Shown in pieces: positions 1 to 9,822 of a stretch of DNA of 64,000 nucleotides. The notes below the pieces were generated by a model that worked only from the letters and a program-made list of their open reading frames with translations, made no database searches and was not told the origin of the DNA. Location of the stretch: contig CP071494.1 of NCBI GenBank assembly GCA_017354895.1, forward strand, positions 2,852,001-2,916,000, in the 5' to 3' direction. A program made the translations under genes and the position numbers. The stretch comes from Podospora comata. Taxonomy: Eukaryota; Ascomycota; Sordariomycetes; Sordariales; Podosporaceae. Within the stretch, counting starts at the first letter, position 1; each line of letters starts with the position of its first letter.

Positions 1-2492
1 GGTCTGACCAGCTGTCGATATGCGGCGTGGAGATTGGTTGGACTCGATCGACGGGCCTGATGACGGCTAATGACGTTCTCGCTGAGACCATCGAGAATCA
101 TGGGGTGTTGACCTTCTCGGCGCAGGAGATGGCGCTAAATATTGCCGTGTTATTGACGTCAAAATTTGTCGATCTCTGTGAAGATGGGCCTATCTATGCT
201 GATTTCGGCGGCGGCCTCTCGACCCTGGGTAGTTGTCACGCCATTCTGTCCAAGGCTCGAGAGGAATTTCGGCTTGCCGCTGATATTGCGCGAGCTGTCA
301 AGACCGAGGATGAACGCGAGCAAGCGCTCCTAAAGGGCACCAAGTCCAGTATTAAGAGACCTTTCAAGCAAAAGACGATGCTTCGAGTGGGCTTTCCGAA
401 ACTCCCAGATACGTTACCAGACCATGACATTGGTCGTTTGGTGGACCCCGCAAGAACCGTGGTTGTTGTTGGCTTCTCGGAACTGGGCCCATGGGGCAGT
501 GCCCGGCTACGCTGGGAGATGGAAACTTTTGGCCAGCTAAGTCCTGACGGGTACGTCGAAATGGCTTGGCTGATGGGGTTGATACGACACGTTGATGAAC
601 CTTGCAAGGGTGGTCATTATGTTGGGTGGGTCGATGCCAAAACAGGGGAACCGGTCGACGACAACGACGTGCGGCACAAATACGGCGAATTCATCAAGGC
701 GCACACCGGGATCAGATTTGTCGAGCCAGATACGATTACAGGCTATGACCCAGCCTGCAAAGAGCTCTTACAAGAGGTCGCCGTGGAGGAAGACCTCCCT
801 CCCTTTGAGACTTCTCTCTCTACGGCCGAGGCCCTGCGACTGAAGCATGGAGACAAAGTAGTCATATTGCGCCTACAAGGGAACTCTGATAGTTATCAAG
901 TTCAGATCAAACGCGGTGCTACCATCCTTGTCCCCAAAGCCGTTCCGTTCCCTTGGGGTTCAGTGGCAGGCTTGCTGCCGAGTGGATGGGATGCTGCCAG
1001 GTATGGCATTCCAAAAGACATCATCCAGCAGGTGGACCCGGTGACGTTGTACACTTTGTGCTGTGTCGCAGAGGCCTTTTACAGTGCCGGAGTCCCAGAT
1101 CCAACCGAGGTGTTTCAGCACATTCATCTATCCGAGCTGGGAAACTTCATCGGTTCATCCATGGGCGGTGTCTTCAAGACCCGCCATCTCTACCGCGACG
1201 CCTATCTGGACCAAGATATTCAGGCAGACACGCTCCAAGACACGTATCTGAATACCACGCCCGCTTGGATCAACATGTTGTTGCTGGGTGCAGCTGGACC
1301 CATCAAGACCCCAGTGGGGGCCTGTGCCACTGGCCTAGAGTCTATCGATTCCGCCATGGACTCCATAATGGCAGGCAAAACCAAGATGTGTCTTGTGGGA
1401 GGCTACGACGATTTCGGAGAAGAGGAGTCACTCGGATTCGCCAAGATGAAAGCCACAGTCGATGTGGCCGCAGAGCTGGCACGGGGCCGCCTGCCCTCGG
1501 AGATGTCACGGCCGACTGCAGAAAGTCGGGCTGGGTTTGTCGAGTCCCACGGTTGTGGCGTTCAGCTGCTCTGTCGTGCCGATGTTGCACTGGAAATGGG
1601 ACTCCCCATCTACGGTGTCATTGCCGGATCGGCCACGGCTGCCGACGGCATTGGTCGCTCGGTGCCCGCACCTGGCCAAGGTATCCTGACGTTTGCTGGC
1701 CAGGCAGAGCAGCACATGCCACTATACACTCAGCTGTCCATCAGAAACGATAGCTTTTCCTCTGGCTCATCTTCTGAGCCGGAGTTATGGACCCCTGTGA
1801 GCGAAAAGGCTGGCTCAAAACCAACATCTTCTTCCATAGGGGCGGCTTTGGAGGCTTGGGGCCTCACGATCAATGACCTCGACGTGGCCTCGTTACACGG
1901 CACCTCTACCAAAGCCAACGACCTCAACGAGCCTGAGGTGATACACAAGCAAATGACCCACCTGGGCCGCACCGATGGTGGACCCCTCTGGGCTATCTGC
2001 CAAAAGTCCATCACTGGTCACCCAAAAGCGCCTGCTGCCGCGTGGATGATGAACGGATGCCTGCAGGTCCTCGACAGTGGTCTTGTTCCGGGAAACCGCA
2101 ACGCCGACAACATCGATCCTGCCCTAAAGGCATATCACCATCTGTGCTTTCCCACTAGGACTGTCAGGATGGCTGGTGAAGGGCCCAAGGCCTTTCTGCT
2201 CACGTCATTTGGGTTTGGACAGAAAAGCGGGCAGGTTGTTGGTGTAGCACCGCGCTTCTTCTTTGGCTCGTTGCCTGCCAGAAGCTTTGCAGAATATTGC
2301 GGTAAGACCAAAGCAAGGCAGGCAAAGGCTGATAGGGCGTTTGCAAAAGCGGTCATGGAAAATCAGGTTGTGAAGGTGAAGACGGAGCCTCTGTATGCCA
2401 AAAGAGATGCGTCCCGTATCTACTTGGACCGGTCGTTGAGGGTTGGGCAGAATGATATCACGGGAGCGTACCAGTTTGCCACTGTCTCTTAG
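1..2492 (+). CDS. stcJ: Sterigmatocystin FAS alpha subunit, 3' part (KR end, KS)
   Basis: The frame is open to the left window edge, so only about the last 829 codons are visible. They hold the end of the ketoreductase region (EIGWTRSTGLMTAND) and the full ketosynthase. The KS nucleophile is the Cys of VGACAT (codon at 1323), and the histidines are in LHGTS and SITGHPKAP. In the pathway this subunit, with a beta subunit, makes the hexanoyl starter handed to the PKS. The protein stops about 80 residues after the conserved SFGFGQKSG segment. Primary fungal FAS alpha continues into a C-terminal phosphopantetheinyl transferase domain, and none is seen here. This argues for a cluster-specific FAS (StcJ/AflA type) rather than the primary enzyme. 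The convergent esterase ends at 2589, about 100 bp downstream. Confidence 0.88.
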   Translation, partial: SDQLSICGVEIGWTRSTGLMTANDVLAETIENHGVLTFSAQEMALNIAVLLTSKFVDLCEDGPIYADFGGGLSTLGSCHAILSKAREEFRLAADIARAVKTEDEREQALLKGTKSSIKRPFKQKTMLRVGFPKLPDTLPDHDIGRLVDPARTVVVVGFSELGPWGSARLRWEMETFGQLSPDGYVEMAWLMGLIRHVDEPCKGGHYVGWVDAKTGEPVDDNDVRHKYGEFIKAHTGIRFVEPDTITGYDPACKELLQEVAVEEDLPPFETSLSTAEALRLKHGDKVVILRLQGNSDSYQVQIKRGATILVPKAVPFPWGSVAGLLPSGWDAARYGIPKDIIQQVDPVTLYTLCCVAEAFYSAGVPDPTEVFQHIHLSELGNFIGSSMGGVFKTRHLYRDAYLDQDIQADTLQDTYLNTTPAWINMLLLGAAGPIKTPVGACATGLESIDSAMDSIMAGKTKMCLVGGYDDFGEEESLGFAKMKATVDVAAELARGRLPSEMSRPTAESRAGFVESHGCGVQLLCRADVALEMGLPIYGVIAGSATAADGIGRSVPAPGQGILTFAGQAEQHMPLYTQLSIRNDSFSSGSSSEPELWTPVSEKAGSKPTSSSIGAALEAWGLTINDLDVASLHGTSTKANDLNEPEVIHKQMTHLGRTDGGPLWAICQKSITGHPKAPAAAWMMNGCLQVLDSGLVPGNRNADNIDPALKAYHHLCFPTRTVRMAGEGPKAFLLTSFGFGQKSGQVVGVAPRFFFGSLPARSFAEYCGKTKARQAKADRAFAKAVMENQVVKVKTEPLYAKRDASRIYLDRSLRVGQNDITGAYQFATVS

Positions 2493-2588
2493 TAGTTGTC
2501 ACCAATTTCGTATTATCGGTACCCAGCTTTAATTGTTCGCGTATTGGTTCTGCTTCAATGATGATTGCCATTCTTCTAACCCAACTGT

Positions 2589-3610
2589 CTAGTCACTGGC
2601 CACCCAATGAATTCCCTTGAACATGTTTCCCCAGAATACCTTTTGATGCTCCGCAAGACTCTTGCAAGGGAACAACCACGAGTAGTGCGGATAGCCAGGA
2701 TAAGCATCGTACAGAACCGCCACGCCAGCTTCCTCAAGACTATCCTTCATGAGCCTTGCGTCATCTCGCAGCGTATCCGCCCCAGACTCGGTCATGTATA
2801 CCTTCTTCAAATCCCCAAGGCGGGGGTGAAGAAGAACAGACAGATATGGATCCTCCGGCGCGCCACCATACGTGTCCAACCAGGATAGCATCGCCGACTT
2901 GCTGTTGACCGTGCACTCATCATTCTCGTCATACGAGGTATAACCCTCCCTCTTGTCCAGCGGCACAGCATGAGGGTGAACCGTCACCGGAGCCAACGCC
3001 ACCACTCCCTTGACCCTATCCCGCATACCCATCATCTCAAGGAGCTTCAGCCCGACACCAAACGCAAGATTGCCACCGCTAGAAGTCCCCATCAAGGTAA
3101 TCTCGTCAGCACCAAAGTGATCGAGGGCCCACACGGCAGCAGCCACCCCGTCGTTCAACCCAGTCGGGAACTTGAACTCGGGCGCGAGTCGATACCCGAC
3201 GCTGACGATCCTCATCTGGGCATTCTTGCTTAGGGCGCGGGCGAAGCCATCTTCTTGCTCGACGCTGCCCATGACGAAGCCGCCTCCGTGGAAGTAGACC
3301 CCGAGAGGGAGATTGGCATCACTGGCGTCGTTGGGGGTGTAAGTCCGGACCGAGAAGTCGCCGAGATGGACTGTCTCGGTGATTACGGTCGGGTCGGGGG
3401 GAGGGAAGCCGTATCGTTGCATCATTTTGCTGATGAGGATGTTCCATTGCTGCTTGGTTTCGTCTGTGGAGCCGGTTAGATGGGGTGCTTGGCCGAGGTC
3501 GGCGATGAACTGGCGGGATTGGAGGTGAATATGGGGGGGCCTTTTCCCGATCATGTAGGGGTGAGTCTTACCTCGCGATAGGGTTTTTCCAAGCGGGATT
3601 CGGCGTTCAT
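2589..3610 (-). CDS. stcI: Alpha/beta hydrolase esterase of the cluster (StcI/EstA type)
   Basis: Two exons, 3610-3572 and 3509-2589, give 319 aa. The ATG at 3610 was chosen because a GTAAGA donor and CAG acceptor (intron 3510-3571, 62 bp) join in phase to the conserved body. The open frame continuing upstream has no supporting start. The protein is a hormone-sensitive-lipase-like esterase with oxyanion motif HGGGF, nucleophile elbow GTSSGGN, an acid in ESGADTLRDD and the catalytic His in GYPHYSW. In the aflatoxin/sterigmatocystin pathway the homologous esterase hydrolyses versiconal hemiacetal acetate; assignment to that step is by family and cluster position. It is divergent from the Dabb gene, with an AflR-type site between them. 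Confidence 0.82.
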
Positions 3611-3710
3611 TTTGGGCAAAGCGGGTGGTAGACAGTGGGACAGAATGAGGAAAAAGGGGCAGCCTTGACTGACGCAGAATCAACTTTGAGTGGAATAGGT
3701 GCTTTTATGG

Positions 3711-3721
3711 TCGGTGGCCGA
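3711..3721. promoter_or_regulatory. Probable AflR binding site
   Basis: TCGGTGGCCGA fits both TCG(N5)CGA and the stricter TCGSWNNSCGR consensus known for AflR. It lies 101 bp upstream of the stcI start and 202 bp upstream of the Dabb start. Confidence 0.62.
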
Positions 3722-3792
3722 AGGGTTCATCCAAGTGCGGATAGCGTACGGGGTCTTTTGGTGTCAATAACTCCAGCAACCTTCGGCCACCG
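3712..3792. repeat. 13-bp inverted repeat around AflR motif
   Basis: CGGTGGCCGAAGG at 3712-3724 is repeated exactly in inverse orientation at 3780-3792, with a 55-bp spacer. The left arm is part of the perfect AflR motif; the right arm holds TCGGCCACCGG. Confidence 0.7.
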
Positions 3793-3922
3793 GGATTTTA
3801 TACATGTCAGTTATTCGGGTCAAGATGTTCATTGCCCTCGCCCAAAGTCAACCCTTCACACCTAGCAGGTCAATAAACGATTACGAAGCAATCTTATCAG
3901 CAAGCCAGCCAACCAACCAACG

Positions 3923-4367
3923 ATGCCTGTTTACCACGTTGCTCTTTTCAAACTCAAACCAGAGGCTGACCCCAACAAGGTGAAGCAGTGGCAAGCACTG
4001 GCTGAGGGAATGGTCGGACAAGTACCTGGTAGCACCAGCACTCCATGCATCTCACCGAGGAGGATTGCTAACAGGTCTTCCAGGCCTTATAGGTCTTCAG
4101 GCAGGCGCGCCCATTGCCTTGACGGCACCCATGGCAAAGGGCTTTGACATGGGCGTGGTGGTGCACCTGGATTACGTCGAGAGTCTGGCGACCTTTTTTA
4201 CCCATCCCAGTCATGAGGAGTGAGTTGTTCTTGTGTCCACTCTATTGATAATCAGGTATTTTACCAAGAAAGGGCTCCTCTAATTCCAGGTGTCAATCAG
4301 GGTCAATGAACTGTACAAAGATGTTTGTGAGATGGGTAGCACTATTGGATATGACATTGAGTTTTAG
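3923..4367 (+). CDS. Dabb (stress-responsive A/B barrel) small protein, 105 aa
   Basis: Three exons (3923-4028, 4075-4219, 4301-4367) encode 105 aa. All junctions are GT-AG and in phase. The last acceptor was placed at 4300 because it restores the typical domain ending HEEVNELYKDVC...YDIEF. The protein starts MPVYHVALFKLK and forms a single dimeric alpha-beta barrel domain. Relatives include small cyclases and monooxygenase-like proteins of polyketide pathways as well as stress proteins. Its place between stcI and stcG matches where stcH would fall if the A. nidulans order is kept, but I cannot confirm that identity. It has no signal peptide. A role such as anthrone oxidation or ring closure is possible but only inferred. 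Confidence 0.75.
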
Positions 4368-4546
4368 TTTTAAATACTTGCTGCTTGCCAATGGGACGCT
4401 ACACATTGAGACTACCTAGGTGCAGTGAAACCACTCTGTGTCATACCTACCTACTGGAGTTTAAAACCAATCATATGTGTAAAAGAGATAAGGCGCATGG
4501 ATGATATTCAAAACTCTCACGTCAGTGTCAGCCCAGGTGGCTAAAG

Positions 4547-5503
4547 TCACGCATCAAACCCAGCCTCCCTCCTCCTCTTCATAATCGGCCTCAGTTGATC
4601 CCCCGCCCACCCATCCTCATAGTCATCCTTGAGATCAAACGTCCCCTCAGGCTGAATAGCCAGTGCCCGTCCTGCATTTCCAAGTCAGCATAGTTCCCCC
4701 TCAGATTTGAAAGCAAAACACATACCATGCACACCGCCATCAACCGCACAATAACTCGCAGCCTCCACACAAGCCTCCACGCTCACAAAATCCAACACCC
4801 TCGCCATATCAACCCCCCTAGCCGCCATCGCATTCTTAATCGGCGCAACAAGCGGCGTGTCCACAAACCACGGCGCCAGCAAATTGCACCTGACGCCGAT
4901 ATCCAGCGTCCGGGCGCGCGTGCTCCTGAACAAACCCCGGACGCCGAATTTGCTGGCGGGGTAGGTCGATGCCTTGGGACTGTCCATGTACGCACCGATT
5001 GAGGCGACCAGGATAAGTGACTTGTCCGGCTTTCCACCTTCCGAACCACCAGTAGGAGGCAACAATCGGAGGTAATACAGCGCCAGCCAGGAGCTGTAAT
5101 AGACCCCAATCAGATTCACCTCTATATTCCTAATGTTTGGCTTTGCAGGGTCGGCGTCGAGGCTGGGCTGGCCGGCGGCGAGGACGTGGTCGACTTGGTT
5201 GCCTGGCATGAAGGCTGTGCCGGCGAAGGTGGCGACGATGTCGAGCGCTTGGGTTGGGGAGGAGGTGATTGCTGTTTTGAAGGCTTGCACTTGCGAGTCC
5301 CAGTTTGTGACGTCGCACTGGACGTACTTGATGTTGTTAGGTAGGGAGTCAGGGGGGGGTTGGATGTCGGCGATTGTGACGTGGGCTCCGGCGGATGCCC
5401 AGGCGAGGGCGGTGGCGAGGCCGAGGCCGGAGGCGCCGCCGGTGATGAGGGCTGATTTACCGCGGAGGGTGGAGAGGTTGACGGTGGTGGAGATGGGGTC
5501 CAT
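4547..5503 (-). CDS. stcG: Short-chain dehydrogenase, 5'-hydroxyaverantin dehydrogenase type
   Basis: Two exons (5503-4726, 4671-4547) give 300 aa. The 54-bp intron has a GTATGT donor, GCTGAC branch site and CAG acceptor. The classical SDR features are the cofactor motif TGGASGLG near residue 21, the Asp of VTIADIQ favouring NAD, the catalytic Ser of LVASIGAY, and Tyr/Lys in STYPASKFG. The fold resembles 15-hydroxyprostaglandin dehydrogenase, as does AflH/AdhA, which oxidises 5'-hydroxyaverantin on the way to averufin. It is divergent from a P450 gene starting at 5791, so two consecutive pathway steps (hydroxylation, then oxidation) may share one promoter. That promoter (5504-5790) has only imperfect AflR motifs, such as TCG-N5-CGG. 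Confidence 0.8.
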
Positions 5504-5790
5504 TTTGACGGGAAAGGCTGGGGGCGTGCTGGTGGGTGGGATGATGGGGTTTGTTCGTATGAGGTTTGGTTGACTTCAAGTTATTTGTTTTGTAAGAACT
5601 AGCGGTGCCTTGATCATGAATTCTATGCAAACACGTGGGACGGCCTTCTTCTGGTTGGTAGAAGCTCGGGGCCCGGAGGAGGGTTGATGCAGGTTCGGAG
5701 GGACAAAACTAGAACTCTAGCAACCTCGAGTATCGGGCCCTCTACCATCTCTTGTTTGCCCCTCTCACTGTGAAAGAACAAAAGCCCTTC

Positions 5791-6326
5791 ATGATGGAGC
5801 TCGTCACACAGTACATCCTTGCTGTAAGTCACGCTTTGTGAAAGATGAAGAGCCAAACAGATACTGACCAACCCACGGCTCCTTCTCCTAATCCCCATGA
5901 CGATAGGATTCCATCGCCTATACTTCCACCCACTCCGGAACTACCCAGGACCACGATTGTGGGCCGTCTCACGTCTCCCCTGGCTCTACAGCACAGTCAA
6001 AGGCACCATTATCCAGGACCTCAAAGCCTTCCATGAACAATACGGTCCCGTAGTTCGAGTAGCACCCAACGAGCTATCATACACCACCCCCGCCGCAGCA
6101 AAGTCAATCTACCAGTCCAACCCGGAATTCCCAAAGGACCCCATGCACCTCCCCCCCTTTCACAACGGAACACCAGGCATCCTCGCCGCAGACCACCAAA
6201 ACCACCGGCGCTACCGCCGCCTCCTCTCGGGAGCTTTCTCCGACCGGGGAATGCGCGCCCAGCAAAACATGATCCAGCATCACGTCGACCTGCTAGTCTC
6301 ACAACTCAAACAGGCGGCGTCACAAG

Positions 6327-6357
<31 letters not shown>

Positions 6358-7417
6358 CTCGGTAGACATGTGCCAATGGTACAACTGGACAACCTTTGAC
6401 ATCATCGGCGACCTCGCCTTTGGCGAATCCTTTGGCTGCCTCTCCAACGCGGCCACGCACGAGTGGATCGCGTCCATCCAGGGAAACGTCAAGGCCATCC
6501 CCGTCATCAACGCCATCCGCCGGCTGAGGCTGGACTGGATCATCCCTTTGATCGCCCCCAGGAAACTCCTCGCCATGCGGGCTCGGAACGCAAAGTTCAC
6601 CGAGGACAGGGTGGACGCCCGGAGAGGGCTCGGGACAACGACGCCACGGGGTGACTTGTGGGATGGTGTGATGGAGGGCATGTCTCGGGACGAGATGATC
6701 AGCAACGCCAGCGCCATTGTCCTTGCGGGGAGCGAGACCTCGGCCACGCTGCTGAGTGGGTGCACGTGGTTGCTGCTACGGAACCCCGAGGTGCTGGGGA
6801 GACTGACGGAGCATGTACGGGGGTCGTTTGGGGATGAGTCGGAGATTGACCTGATTAGTGTGGGGAAGCTGGATTACATGCTCGCTGTGCTGGATGAGGC
6901 TTTGAGGTTGTACCCGCCTGTTCCGATGCAGAGTAACCGCGTGGTGACTGGCAAAGGGGGGGGTTCGATTGCGGGTGGATGGGTTCCTGAAGGGGTAAGT
7001 TTGTTCCTGTTCCCCAAAGGAAACATGACAAAGCAACTGGTAGGCTAATTTGAAAGGACCTGAGACAAGACCTCAGTGGCACTCCAGCTCTACGCGGCAT
7101 GTAGATCCAGCAGCAACTTCTACCGGCCGAATGAATTTCTCCCTGAGCGCTGGCTCGGGGGAAAGGACGGGGGTGCCTTTGCCGATGACCGGCGTGAGGT
7201 ATCCCAGCCGTTCAGCATCGGTCCCCGCAACTGTATTGGCCGCCAGCTCGCCTACGCCGAGATGCGGCTCATCCTGGCCAAGATCTTGTGGCACTTTGAC
7301 CTGAAGCTTGATTGCGCCAAGATGCAGGGCCGCGATTGGATGGGGAGCCAGGGGGTTTGGATCTTGTGGGATAAGCCACCGCTCTGGGTGACGGCGCGTC
7401 CCAGGCCGCGTTCCTGA
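5791..7417 (+). CDS. stcF: Cytochrome P450, probable averantin hydroxylase position (StcF)
   Basis: Modelled as 5791-5823, 5861-6994 and 7070-7417, giving 504 aa. The second intron (75 bp, GTAAGT...AAG) is solid. The first (37 bp) is unusually short, but joining it gives a full hydrophobic anchor before HPLRNYPGP; otherwise the start is ATG 5897. E-class P450 signatures are the I-helix AGSETSA, the ExxR in DEALRLYPP, the PERF-like FLPERWL, and the heme loop FSIGPRNCIGR with the Cys ligand. A run of ten Asn (AAC repeat 6329-6358) sits in the variable region. Pairing with stcG and position between G and E suggest StcF/AvnA. Sequence alone does not exclude a CypX-like role. Confidence 0.72.
6329..6358 (+). 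repeat. (AAC)10 microsatellite coding poly-Asn
   Basis: Ten perfect AAC triplets inside the P450 gene encode ten asparagines in frame. Confidence 0.95.
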
Positions 7418-8375
7418 CTTGTTTGAGCGTGCCGCGGAGGATTCAGTGTGTGAGTGGTAGTGCAGTAGTAACGTGATAGTGCCCTCCCCCCACCTGAACC
7501 CCTATTCAGATAGCAGAGGGTGAATTGTGAGGGCTTTTTAGGATCGATAAGCCCATACGTGTCAGCGCAAGGGATTCCCTGCGAGGCATTCCCTTGTCGG
7601 GGCTTGTAGCGTAATGACTACCCTTTGCAATATCACCTCAATCCCCATCGACCGGTTAAGGCTTGGAACGTAGCAGTTGTGCTGCAGAGCTGTTGTCGTA
7701 AATACATGAGGTATCTACATAGTACGTGGTCCAGCTGGCTGGTTTGATGGTCCCACAAGATTACCTCGGCTTGAGATCTAGGTATGTGATTGCTGTCCCT
7801 TCCTGTTCCAAGATAGGTATGCAGGTAAGAGGCATTCGCAAAGTTGAGCGGCCAATGGGATGAGTGAGCCACCATCTACCACCCACCGGTTAGGCGTCCC
7901 CGGCGAGGGCCCTACCACCCAATTGACCCATCTTCATATCCTTCACCGCTTTTTTGGTGTAAGTCGTCTGCTACTGGTAGGAGGAGATACGACGTGCCGT
8001 GCCGTGATGCTGCAGCCGGAAGGATTTAAGGATGGCAAAAGATAAAGTCTTGTTGTATGTGGCCCACTTACTCAGCTGAGCGTGGTACGACAGGCGCTAT
8101 CGTTTCTTCAAACGATAGCGATCCGCAGTTCGTTCAATTGTAAAATGATGTGATGATCGGCCTGGAGTTGAAGTTACAGTTATGTCATGGTGTGATACCC
8201 CGCACTATAGACCTGCTGTCAGCGAGCACAGTTTTGCCCGCTGGCATGAAGATCAGACGATACAGTAGGTTTCCAGTGTGCCTCTAATGCTGCGAAGAGT
8301 TCTGATTCACCATTACCATTTTGATACAATGCTATCAAAGATATAATGCATCAACATAGATTGGCCACTGGAGAA
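7418..8375. other. Convergent intergenic region, no gene seen
   Basis: This 958-bp stretch between the 3' ends of the P450 and aflS holds only short non-conserved frames. Its one notable structure is the 11-bp hairpin at 8095-8120. Confidence 0.6.
8095..8120. repeat. Perfect 11-bp inverted repeat (hairpin)
   Basis: CGCTATCGTTT, a 4-nt loop CTTC, then AAACGATAGCG. There is no T-run beside it, so it does not look like a Pol III terminator. Confidence 0.85.
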
Positions 8376-9822
8376 TCAGCGCCTAAGGTCATCATAGGAC
8401 TGATATCGAATCTCCAGCGCCACAAACGGGCTGCTTGGGCATCGGATCTCATCCGTGACCACAAACCCTCCCGAGCTATCGCGGATACCGTTTAGGAGGT
8501 CCACCACCTCTACCTTTTCCGCGTGGCGGCCGTTGGAGAGCTGCAGCAGGGAAATATCTCGCAACCGTGCCGTCGCCTCAACTTCAACGTCCACCGTACC
8601 TGGAGGCGGGAGAACCAGAGCCGTCAGAATGAGTCGAGACCCTGGATTGGCCCGCAGCACATCGACGTGTGCGGTAAGCTCTGCAGTGGCGTGGATGGCG
8701 ATAGTGCTCCACTTGAGGGATGGGGTTGGAGACGGGAGGTGTAGAATGTAGATGGCGGCGTTCCGTACCGGTTGCGAGGTCCCTAGAAACCGTTTCTGAA
8801 GGGTGACCTTGGCATTGTGATCCGAGAACCCGATTCCGGGGACCGGTGGGAGGGCGGCAGGGAGGTGGGGGAGACGGGGTAAATCAGAAGAGGAGGGTGT
8901 GGTGGTTGAAGGAGCTTCATACATTTGTACGATGAACTGGAGTGTCGGAAACAAAGCCACCAGGCCAGCCGCTGTAGCGGACGAGTGAGCGCCAACCTGC
9001 GATTGGTGGTCAGAGTTATCGTAGTTTTGCTATTGGGAGGTCTCGTGTGACCAGCTAGGTGGGTGTAGGAGTGTAGCAGGGGTAAGGTAACTTACGTCCA
9101 CCACCGTGGCATTTCCCAAGCTGCCCCAGTCCACCCGCATCAGCACATCGCGGGTGCCGGCTTGGTCGCCGTTTGTAACGGATTCGAGATAAGTGCCAAA
9201 CTGGCGCTGGAGTCTGGGTTGTAGCTCAAAGACACTGGCTAGAGGAACGCCGGTATCAAAGGCAACTGTGTAGGCAGACTGATCGGTGCGGTCTGAAGCT
9301 CCGTACTGCCTGGTGGCAGTTGCCATCTTCAACGAGGCCGGAGCAGCGGTACCCGAAAGAAACATGACCGCGTCGAGAAGTGCCGGCTCGGTCACAAACT
9401 GCGCCGATAAAGGGCTGTGGGCGACATGACCCTGCTGGGGCTCCTGAAGGAATCCCGAAGTGATCATCAGGCGGCTGACTCGGAATAGCTGACACTCTGG
9501 CACGCCACAGATATCGGCCACGTCCTTGAAAGGAACAGCATCGTCGAGCGGGATACATGCCAACACCTGGAATTCGCACAGCCATTGGAGACAGGCAACC
9601 AGTTGAGTCTGCCAACAAGGAGAAGTCTCAGCTTTCCGAAATACCTAGGCTTCCAAGGCTCGTAACAGGAACCTGAGGAAACACGGGAATGGTAAAAAGT
9701 CGGCACGGGTGGGACTAGAGGGACAAGCGGGTAGAAAAAAGCCGAAACCGGGGGGATAAGGAAAGAACCATACGCACGTGAAGGGCTAGGCCCCGAAGGA
9801 AATCGCTAGGTTGTCGCTGCAT
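8376..9822 (-). CDS. aflS: AflS (AflJ) pathway co-activator, methyltransferase-like
   Basis: Three exons (9822-9778, 9608-9096, 8996-8376) give 392 aa, all in phase; the first intron is long for this locus (169 bp). The protein has the winged-helix plus methyltransferase layout of O-methyltransferases, including TQLVACLQWLCEFQVLACIP, then VADICGVPECQLFRVSRLM, then the nucleotide-binding region. The SAM motif is degenerate: VVDVGAHSSATAA replaces the usual VDVGGGxG. This fits AflS/AflJ, a non-catalytic partner that binds AflR and raises cluster transcription. It is divergent from aflR, as in aspergilli. The N-terminus starts at MQRQPSDFL and may be shorter than the Aspergillus protein; a further 5' exon cannot be excluded. 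Confidence 0.82.

Larger units (their letters stand above)
3611..3922. promoter_or_regulatory. Divergent promoter stcI / Dabb gene
   Basis: This 312-bp stretch between two divergent starts has no gene. It contains a perfect AflR-type motif (3711-3721) and a 13-bp inverted repeat (3712-3724 and 3780-3792) whose right arm carries a variant of the same motif ending CGG. Co-regulation of both genes by AflR is inferred. Confidence 0.6.

Noticed and set aside
1-2492. FAS alpha as a truncated pseudogene
   Set aside because: The frame runs open through the window edge; the missing 5' part is simply outside.
5684-5742. AflR sites in the stcG/P450 promoter
   Set aside because: TCG-N5-CGG motifs near 5666 and 5727 fail the S/W positions of the consensus; left as weak candidates only.
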